This document shows, piece by piece, positions 1 through 5,259 of a stretch of DNA of 5,873 nt. This DNA is from Planctomycetota bacterium (GTDB taxonomy: Bacteria > Planctomycetota > Planctomycetia > Pirellulales > Lacipirellulaceae). Each line of letters begins with the position of its first letter. Position 1 is the stretch's first letter. The position numbers and the translations under genes are program-made. The notes beneath the pieces are model-generated. The model made no database searches. It was not told the DNA's origin and was given only the letters and a program-made list of their open reading frames with translations. Location of the stretch: assembly GCA_013151315.1 (NCBI GenBank), contig JAADIN010000180.1, positions 1 to 5,873 of the forward strand, given 5' to 3'.

Positions 1-1975
1 CTTTCACGCTGGCGGTGACGGTCACGCGGTATTCGCCCGAGAGATCGGTTTCGGTGAAGCTGCCGAGCAATTTTTCGCCCCTTCCGCTTGGCTGGAATGT
101 GACTTTACTGCCGTCGGGTTTTTCGACTTCGAGGTGGAATGAAGTCGAGGAGAGTGACTCGCCGTTTTTCGTGGCTGCGCCGAGAGAAAATTCGACGCGG
201 CTGCCGCGCTGGTAACGGCGACCGTCGAGACGAACCCAGACGGATTGATCGCGAACGTTGTCTTTGCGTGCTAGCCAAAGGACCAACTGTCGCCAGAAGC
301 GGTGCTGAAGTTGGCCGTGGCCTTCCATTTGCCAACGCCACGTGGAATCGACGGCCAGGGCTGCGGTTCGGCCAGAGCCCCATGCCCCCGTGACCAGCAG
401 GGGCCAACGCTGGGCGTCGTCCGATCGGGCGATGACTTGGGCGTTGGGTTTGAGTTGCGATCGGTCGAATCGGTTGGCCCCATCGAGCGGAGGCAACGCA
501 TGCCAATCGAGCGATTTTCCGTTCGCACCGGAGAGTTCGAGAATGGGGTGCGGCTTTTCGCCGACTTGCTCGGGTACGAACCGAAGCGGCTTGAGGAGGT
601 GCATGTCTTTGCGAGGTCGCTCGCCAAAATTTTGGCGTTCGGCACGGCCGATCCTGATTGGCAAAGCGCCAGCGAGGGGCGAACCGCGGAAGCCACCGGG
701 GCCAAAGCTATGAAAGCCGCCGAGCATGGCTAGGCCGGCACCCTGTTCCACCTGATCTGCAATTTCTTCCCAAGATCGGTTGTCGAGAGCCTGCACATCG
801 AGGTCGCCGAGCAGATAGACATCGTAGTTGCCGTCGGCAAGTTGCTGGCGGATATCGATTTTTTTCTTTCGGTAGTTGAGCAGATCGTAACGAAGGTGGA
901 TGTCGGGATGGGCGGCCAGCGCGCCACGGATGAAGCGAGGTTCGATGCCCGGCCCGCCGCCGAGGCGCGTGGCTCCGGCCAGATAAAGGACGTTGACGCC
1001 GCCCTTTCTTACCGTAATGAAGGTGCTCTGCGAGTTGTTGTTCGTGGCGAGTTCTCCTTCGGGCGATTCGATTTGGACCGTGATTTTGAATTCGCCCGGT
1101 TCGAGTGGCGTGTGGGATAGCGAAATGGGGATGCGTCGGCGCTCACTGCCAATGGCTACCTGACAGGTGTCGACCACTTGCATTTCGCCCTCAGGCGTTT
1201 CCCACAGCAATTGCACTCGGTACTTTTGGTTGGTGTAACCGTCGGCGATAATTTCAGCTTGAATCGTGACCGGGGTTTCGGAAAACACGACGTCGGATGC
1301 CAGGAGGCTGTCGACGCGCAAGTCGGATTGCAGCCCTAGCGTCGGGCGGCCAAACGTAAATGTGTAGAGCGGGATGTCGTCGATCGCCAGTCGGCGGGCG
1401 ACCGTTTGCGGAGGCAGATCGCGTGGGGCGTAGGACCGCTGGGCGCCATCGCTCATCAGCAGCACGGCGACGACTCGTTGCTGGGCTTCGCGCTGAAGGA
1501 TCTCGTCGAGTGCCGAGCCGATGGCCGTTTGAGGGCCCTCGGGCTGCGAGGGCAAAGTGACGAGGCCATCTTTTAGCGTGGCCGGAATCACGGTTTCGTC
1601 GAAACGATAAACTTGGATGTCCCAAGTGTTGGCCAGCTCGGCCAGCTTGTCGCTTGCGGAATCAAGTGAGGACCGTAGCGCATCCCAACGCGACTTGCCT
1701 GCTATCGAATCGGTAATCTGCATGCTCCGCGAGCTGTCGAGCATCAATACGAGCGAGCCGGGCAACTTGCGGATTTCGGTCGCGACGAGTGCAGGACGCA
1801 ACATGGCGAAGAGGAGCAGCAGGGCGGAGCCGACGCGCAGCCCTACGAGGATGCTTCGCTGCCGGACCGACAGACGGCGCTTGCTGGGACCGACCAACAG
1901 GACGAGCACCAGCAGGCCTGCAATGGCGAAAAAAAACCAGGGGCCGCCTATCGGATCGACGCTCCAACTGCTCAT
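1..1975 (-). CDS. Membrane VWA protein with glutamine-amidotransferase-like domain (3' end cut by window edge)
   Basis: The frame is open from ATG at 1975 to the window edge and gives 658 residues without a stop; the C-terminus is missing. Two hydrophobic segments (about residues 13-29 and 42-60) should anchor it in the cytoplasmic membrane. A VWA domain follows (about 73-215) with a complete MIDAS set: DSSRS at 80-84 (DxSxS), T150, and D176 in LLMSDG. A beta-sandwich region (about 220-322) leads to a class I amidotransferase-like fold (about 325-545), with NVLYLAGA, YDVYLLGDLD and GAGLAMLGGFHSFGPGG. This resembles the planctomycete 'putative glutamine amidotransferase' family, but no cysteine occurs there (the only one is C271), so catalysis is unlikely. 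A further beta domain starts near 575. The start follows GGGAGG with a 4-base spacer and overlaps the stop of the preceding micro-ORF as ATGA, suggesting translational coupling. Likely role, by inference: membrane partner of the MoxR/DUF58 pair. Family placement is confident; function is not. Confidence 0.93.
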   Translation of the reverse strand, partial: MSSWSVDPIGGPWFFFAIAGLLVLVLLVGPSKRRLSVRQRSILVGLRVGSALLLLFAMLRPALVATEIRKLPGSLVLMLDSSRSMQITDSIAGKSRWDALRSSLDSASDKLAELANTWDIQVYRFDETVIPATLKDGLVTLPSQPEGPQTAIGSALDEILQREAQQRVVAVLLMSDGAQRSYAPRDLPPQTVARRLAIDDIPLYTFTFGRPTLGLQSDLRVDSLLASDVVFSETPVTIQAEIIADGYTNQKYRVQLLWETPEGEMQVVDTCQVAIGSERRRIPISLSHTPLEPGEFKITVQIESPEGELATNNNSQSTFITVRKGGVNVLYLAGATRLGGGPGIEPRFIRGALAAHPDIHLRYDLLNYRKKKIDIRQQLADGNYDVYLLGDLDVQALDNRSWEEIADQVEQGAGLAMLGGFHSFGPGGFRGSPLAGALPIRIGRAERQNFGERPRKDMHLLKPLRFVPEQVGEKPHPILELSGANGKSLDWHALPPLDGANRFDRSQLKPNAQVIARSDDAQRWPLLVTGAWGSGRTAALAVDSTWRWQMEGHGQLQHRFWRQLVLWLARKDNVRDQSVWVRLDGRRYQRGSRVEFSLGAATKNGESLSSTSFHLEVEKPDGSKVTFQPSGRGEKLLGSFTETDLSGEYRVTVTASVK

Positions 1976-1990
1976 GGCGCCTCCCGATAG
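1972..1990. repeat. 19-bp direct repeat, copy 1 (stop/RBS/start module of the VWA gene)
   Basis: TCATGGCGCCTCCCGATAG on the plus strand is identical to positions 2049-2067. Read on the minus strand it holds the last codons and stop of the micro-ORF, the GGGAGG ribosome-binding site (1985-1980) and the ATG of the VWA gene. Bases just outside the 19 bp differ between the two copies, so the repeat has sharp ends. Confidence 0.9.
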
Positions 1991-2052
1991 GGTGGATTTT
2001 TGCAGTCAATACTCCGGCGATGCGTCGCATCGCGGCTATCGCGGTTATTCAT
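1972..2052 (-). CDS. Possible 26-aa leader/coupling micro-ORF between the two membrane VWA genes
   Basis: ATG at 2052-2050 overlaps the TGA stop of the upstream BatA-type gene (ATGA), and its own TGA at 1974-1972 overlaps the ATG of the downstream VWA gene (ATGA). The 26-residue product is polar and basic (begins MNNRDSRD, ends PPYREAP), with no membrane segment or recognisable domain. It has a GGGAGG ribosome-binding site 4 bases upstream. Its last residues, YREAP, match the last five of the upstream BatA-type protein because both ends lie in copies of one 19-bp repeat. A plausible role is to keep ribosomes moving from one large gene to the next, bridging what would otherwise be a 73-base gap. 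It may instead be a by-product of an insertion or duplication with no functional peptide. No homologue is known to me. Confidence 0.45.
   Translation of the reverse strand: MNNRDSRDATHRRSIDCKNPPYREAP
1976..1985 (-). promoter_or_regulatory. Ribosome-binding site of the VWA/amidotransferase-like gene
   Basis: GGGAGG at 1985-1980 lies 4 bases before the ATG at 1975. The spacing is short but the match to the anti-Shine-Dalgarno consensus is strong. The same module precedes the micro-ORF, so either ATG could receive ribosomes independently as well as by coupling. Confidence 0.7.
2017..2033. repeat. 17-bp perfect palindrome inside the micro-ORF
   Basis: GCGATGCG-T-CGCATCGC is perfectly symmetrical around the T at 2025. 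As RNA it could fold into a 7-bp GC-rich stem with a 3-base loop in the middle of the 58-bp segment between the two 19-bp repeat copies. It lacks a U-run on the transcribed side, so it does not look like a terminator. It could be a small palindromic inserted sequence or a hairpin modulating translation or mRNA stability. Confidence 0.6.
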
Positions 2053-2067
2053 GGCGCCTCCCGATAG
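2049..2067. repeat. 19-bp direct repeat, copy 2 (end of the BatA-type gene)
   Basis: This is an exact copy of 1972-1990, offset by 77 bp. On the minus strand it encodes the final residues and TGA of the BatA-type gene, a GGGAGG site (2062-2057) and the ATG of the micro-ORF. The 58 bp between the copies (1991-2048) do not resemble either flank, so this is not a simple tandem duplication of 77 bp. Confidence 0.9.
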
Positions 2068-4181
2068 AATCGATTGGCGAGCAGGCATTCGGTTCCCCAG
2101 ACGATCGCGACGAGCGAAATTGCCCAAGGAAAAAGCCCTCGGCCCGTGCGACCGATGTCGACGTAGCGCTCAACGTCGTCGAGCGACCGCGCAAGTTTTG
2201 CTTGGTTGCTTGGCAGTGCAGCGAGCAGCGTGTCGGGGTCGATGCGCGTGAGCCGGCTTAGCTCGGGAGCCAAGTTGACACTAAAACCGCGATCGAGCCG
2301 CCCGCCTTTCCCCCCCGACGCGACCCGGTAGTTCCCCAACTCGCCGGTGGTGCTGATGCGAATCGTGTCCTCGCCGGGAGGCAAGCTGCGGCGTAGCGAC
2401 TGGCCATCGGGCTGACGGAGTACAAAACTAGAAACCCGTTGCCGAGGGGGGAGCGGGAGGTTGACGGTTTCGCCGGCCAGATATTCAAGCGGCCCGTTTT
2501 GATTTTGTGCGAGATAGCCGACGATTTGGTTCATTAGCGCCACGAAGGGCCAAGGTTCGGGACCTGTTGGCAAGAGGTTCCACGGTTCGCGGCCGGCCGG
2601 TTCGAGCGGATCGGAGATGGCGGTTGCGAAGGCGAGGGCCCGGCCACGGCCGACGGGCCTTTCGAGCAGCGCGGGGTGATTGTTAGCAAAGCGGGAAATA
2701 ATGTAGGCGTCGCCCGCCAAGTCGGCGAATTCCCAATACTGGAAGACGGGGTAAATTTGCCAAGGGATATCGGCAGCAAAATCGCGAAATCCTCGCAGCG
2801 TGGGGTGATCTAATCGTTGGGGCCGAAAGGAGGTGGTGAGTCGCGACTTTCGCTTCAGCGCGCCGGGCAAGAGCCTTTGGGGGGCGCTGCGGTTGAAATC
2901 GTTGGCGCGCGCCCGGTGTCCGAGAAAGAGTCCTACGCTGCCCCCTTGGTCGGCGTAGTCGACGATCTTTTGCCAAAGGTCGTCGGACAGGGGCGGGGGA
3001 TCAAGGAGGCAAAGGGCATCGAAATCGTTGAACGCAACGCCGCCTGCCTTGGCGTAGCGTTCGGTGAGGCACTCGAATTGCGAGGCTGTGCGATCGGCGA
3101 TCAGCGAGGGGCTCAGCGCCTCGCGTAAAAAGAGCACGTCGCCGGCGCGTTCGCCTAACAGCAGAATTTGAGCTGCGGGGCGAACTTCGACGGTAAAATA
3201 CCGCGTGTTGTCGATTGGCAAGGGATCGGAAGTTGCCAATCGGACCGAGCCTTGATGCGAACCTAGGGGTAAATCGCTCAATTCAAAAGCGACTCGACCG
3301 GTGCCGTCCTCGGTAAGCTCGGCAACACGCTGGCCTCGCTTGATCGGTTTGCCGTCGGCATCCTGGAGGAAGAGTTCAACCAGCGGATCGCCGGTCATAT
3401 TGGCAGCCGCGACTGATGCCTCGATACGGAGCGGCTCGCCAAGCCGCAGCGAAGTGGACCGAAATTCTAGCGACTGCAACGTGAAATTGCGGTGCTCTTC
3501 GACTCCCACGTCGACCAGATAGATACGCACCTCAGGCGCTTCGGCAAGGGCTTGGCTGATGTTTTCGATTGCCGATTCCGAAAACGACTCGGCGGCAAGA
3601 TCGCTAAACAGAAAAACTTCTTGGCGAGACTCTTCTCGCTCGGCAACGAGCTGAATGGCTTCTCGGACGGCATTCTCGAGCGGTCGGGGGTTGTTTTCGG
3701 TCGAAAGGTTTTGTACCCGTGCTTCGGCCGTGCCGACATCCACGACAAATCCGGCAGTCGAGCGGCTCCGATCGAGAATCGCAATTTCGGTACTTTCGGG
3801 AAGTTTGCGCAAAAGCCCCTGCGCCATTTCCGCAGCCGCTTGTTGCCGAGTACTGTTTTGGGTGACGTACTGCATGCGAGCCGAGTTGTCGATCACCAGC
3901 GCAACGGCCAGCGGTGCCCCTTCCTTGCCGCGCAAGCCGCTCCCCTTGAGCGTCGGGCGAGCGAGCGCGAGGGCCAATCCGGCAATCAATGCACACCGCA
4001 GGGCCAGTAGCAGCAGGTGACGAAAGTTGAGGCGGCGACGATTGGCCGCTTGTCGGTTTCGCACAAACTGCAGCGCCGGGAAGTCGAGCTTTTTGGGCTG
4101 TCGGCGCTTGATGAGATGCAGAAGGATCGGTAGCGCTACTAGTGCTACGCCTCCGAGCAATGCGGGAGTCAAAAAGCCCAT
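2049..4181 (-). CDS. BatA-type membrane protein with VWA domain (710 aa, complete)
   Basis: The N-terminus (about 1-77) matches the aerotolerance-regulator/BatA N-terminal double-transmembrane domain: a hydrophobic helix, the hallmark LLHLIKRRQPKKLDFPAL at 20-37, then a second helix at about 55-75. A VWA-like domain follows (about 90-227), but its MIDAS is degenerate: DNSAR at 98-102 in place of DxSxS, and no clear MIDAS threonine around NNPRPLENA, although FSD (192-194) remains. Next come a beta-sandwich (about 233-333), an amidotransferase-like region (about 335-525, with FDALCLLDPPP and GGSVGLFLG), a beta domain, and a C-terminal helix (about 683-702). The domain order parallels the next gene, suggesting paralogy. 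ATG at 4181 is 3 bases after the DUF58 stop, with GAGG 7 bases upstream. Bat proteins act in the cell envelope and were first linked to aerotolerance in Bacteroides; the role here is inferred only as membrane partner of the MoxR system. Confidence 0.95.
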   Translation of the reverse strand: MGFLTPALLGGVALVALPILLHLIKRRQPKKLDFPALQFVRNRQAANRRRLNFRHLLLLALRCALIAGLALALARPTLKGSGLRGKEGAPLAVALVIDNSARMQYVTQNSTRQQAAAEMAQGLLRKLPESTEIAILDRSRSTAGFVVDVGTAEARVQNLSTENNPRPLENAVREAIQLVAEREESRQEVFLFSDLAAESFSESAIENISQALAEAPEVRIYLVDVGVEEHRNFTLQSLEFRSTSLRLGEPLRIEASVAAANMTGDPLVELFLQDADGKPIKRGQRVAELTEDGTGRVAFELSDLPLGSHQGSVRLATSDPLPIDNTRYFTVEVRPAAQILLLGERAGDVLFLREALSPSLIADRTASQFECLTERYAKAGGVAFNDFDALCLLDPPPLSDDLWQKIVDYADQGGSVGLFLGHRARANDFNRSAPQRLLPGALKRKSRLTTSFRPQRLDHPTLRGFRDFAADIPWQIYPVFQYWEFADLAGDAYIISRFANNHPALLERPVGRGRALAFATAISDPLEPAGREPWNLLPTGPEPWPFVALMNQIVGYLAQNQNGPLEYLAGETVNLPLPPRQRVSSFVLRQPDGQSLRRSLPPGEDTIRISTTGELGNYRVASGGKGGRLDRGFSVNLAPELSRLTRIDPDTLLAALPSNQAKLARSLDDVERYVDIGRTGRGLFPWAISLVAIVWGTECLLANRFYREAP

Positions 4182-4192
4182 CGTCTATCCTC
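4182..4192 (-). promoter_or_regulatory. Ribosome-binding site of the BatA-type gene
   Basis: GAGG at 4192-4189, inside the last codons of the DUF58 gene, lies 7 bases before the ATG at 4181. The DUF58 stop (TAG, 4187-4185) sits between them, a layout typical of translationally coupled operon genes. Confidence 0.6.
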
Positions 4193-5081
4193 GGCTCCGG
4201 CGATTGATGAGATACTCCGTCAGTGCGCGGTCGAATTGCATGCTCGTGTCGAGCGGCACGTAGTCGATGCCGATTTGCCGACACTCCGTTTCGTACAAAG
4301 AACGAAAGCTGCTGATCTCGTCGAGGTACTCGCTCCGGTAGGCGTCGGCATCGATTTCGAGGGTTTCGCCCGACTCGGGATCTCGCAGTTCGACGAGCCC
4401 TTCAAACGGAAACTCGACCTCGGCTTGGTCGAGGATGTGAAACAAAATGACATCGTGGCCGCCATGCCGAAGCCGGCGGAGCGAGGCGATCACTTCGTCG
4501 GGGTCGGTCAAGAGATCGCTAAACAGCATGATCAGACTGCTGTGCTTGAGCATGGCTGCGACTTGGTTGAGGCTTTGTCCGATGTTGGTTTTGTTTCGCG
4601 GTCGGAGATTGGCAAGCAACGAGAGAATGTTTCCGATTTGTTGTCGTTTTGATTTCGGGGCCAAGCTGTCGACGACCTTTTCGCCAAAAGTAATCAGCCC
4701 GACCGGATCGTTTTGATGGATCATCAAATAGCAAAGCGCCGCGGCGAGGCAGATTGAGTATTCAAACTTCGTCAGCTCTTGCTCGTGGGTGTAAGCCATC
4801 GACGCGCTGAGGTCCATCACCAAATAGCCGGTAAGGTTGGTCTCGGCCTCGAATTTTTTGACATAATATTTGTCGGTCTTCGCATAGACGAGCCAATCGA
4901 TATCGTCGGGATTGTCGCCGTGGGTGTATTTTCGATGCTCGCTAAACTCAACAGAAAACCCGTGGAAAGGGCTGGCGTGGAGGCCCTGCAAAAAACCTTT
5001 GACGATGAACTGTGCGCGCAGATCGAGCCGCGAAATATGGCGGATGACTTCGGGTTTTAGGTATTTTTCGGTGGTAGCCAT
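4185..5081 (-). CDS. DUF58 domain protein, MoxR-associated (298 aa, complete)
   Basis: This is a soluble protein without signal peptide or membrane helix. It opens with MATTEKYLKPEVIRHISRL and LRAQFIVKGFLQGLHASPFHG in pieces typical of the family, followed by the DUF58 signature (about residues 48-83: HRKYTHGDNPDDIDW, then KTDKYYVKKFEAETNL). A VWA-like fold follows with DLSAS at 90-94 (DxSxS MIDAS), T165 in RNKTNIGQSL and D189 in MLFSDL, so metal binding looks intact. The length is normal for the compact DUF58 form. The family nearly always sits next to a MoxR AAA+ gene and probably acts as its cytosolic adaptor. ATG at 5081 was chosen because the family homology starts there. An in-frame ATG at 5150 would add 23 residues (beginning MFRCGSLPF) encoded by the intergenic repeat, which looks artefactual. 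No Shine-Dalgarno sequence precedes 5081. Confidence 0.95.
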   Translation of the reverse strand: MATTEKYLKPEVIRHISRLDLRAQFIVKGFLQGLHASPFHGFSVEFSEHRKYTHGDNPDDIDWLVYAKTDKYYVKKFEAETNLTGYLVMDLSASMAYTHEQELTKFEYSICLAAALCYLMIHQNDPVGLITFGEKVVDSLAPKSKRQQIGNILSLLANLRPRNKTNIGQSLNQVAAMLKHSSLIMLFSDLLTDPDEVIASLRRLRHGGHDVILFHILDQAEVEFPFEGLVELRDPESGETLEIDADAYRSEYLDEISSFRSLYETECRQIGIDYVPLDTSMQFDRALTEYLINRRSRG

Positions 5082-5085
5082 GGGT

Positions 5086-5259
5086 AGTGAACCACAGAGG
5101 CACGGAGGAGACGGAGATTTTAGGAAAGGGAGTGAACCACAACGGAACAAGGAACCACGAAAAAAACGAATGACACGAAAGTTTTTTTTGACTCTTTCGT
5201 TTCTTTTGTGGTTGTAAAGATTGGTTGGTTCTTCCGTGCCTTCTGTGTCTCCGTGGTTA
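5086..5259. repeat. Nested imperfect inverted repeat filling the moxR-DUF58 intergenic gap
   Basis: Both arms carry the same order of units when read inward. The left arm on the plus strand has AACCACAGAGGCACGGAGG (5090-5108), AACCACAACGGAACAAGG (5135-5152) and AACCACGAAAAAAACGAA (5153-5170). The right arm, on the minus strand, has AACCACGGAGACACAGAAGG (5258-5239), AACCAACC (5229-5222) and AACCACAAAAGAAACGAA (5213-5196). The outer stem pairs 5090-5108 with 5240-5258: 19 positions, 1 mismatch, 3 G-U pairs. The agtgaaccac decamer also occurs twice in direct orientation (5086-5095 and 5131-5140). The wording resembles 'accacggaggcacggag' and 'accacgaaaaacacgaaag' type intergenic repeats that I recall from planctomycete and other environmental genomes; copy number in this genome cannot be judged here. 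It has no coding content. Confidence 0.8.
5153..5213 (-). other. Inner hairpin of the intergenic repeat, possible weak terminator or attenuator
   Basis: Positions 5153-5170 pair with 5196-5213: 18 positions with 16 Watson-Crick pairs, one G-U and one mismatch. A competing 7-bp stem pairs ACGAAAG (5175-5181) with CTTTCGT (5194-5200) around an A8 run on the transcribed strand. In minus-strand RNA the small stem is followed after 8 bases by U7 (5166-5160). That is terminator-like, but the stem is AT-rich and the U-run is displaced, so readthrough into the DUF58 gene is expected. Lowered expression downstream of moxR is possible. Confidence 0.4.

Noticed and set aside
1617..2261. 214-codon open frame on the plus strand
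   Set aside because: It lies antisense to the VWA gene, the micro-ORF and the end of the BatA-type gene, has no recognisable domain and a low-complexity, Arg/Ser-rich composition typical of a shadow frame.
3492..4010. 172-codon open frame on the plus strand
   Set aside because: It is antisense to the VWA part of the BatA-type gene, with no family resemblance or ribosome-binding context.
3604..4284. 226-codon open frame on the minus strand
   Set aside because: It overlaps the BatA-type and DUF58 genes in another frame and has an Arg/Ser/Pro-rich composition without hydrophobic pattern; both overlapped genes are securely identified.
5082..5150. Upstream in-frame ATG at 5150 extending the DUF58 protein by 23 residues
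   Set aside because: The added residues are encoded by the repeat element, contain Cys/Pro/Ser-rich filler, and precede the point where DUF58 homology begins (MATTEKYL).
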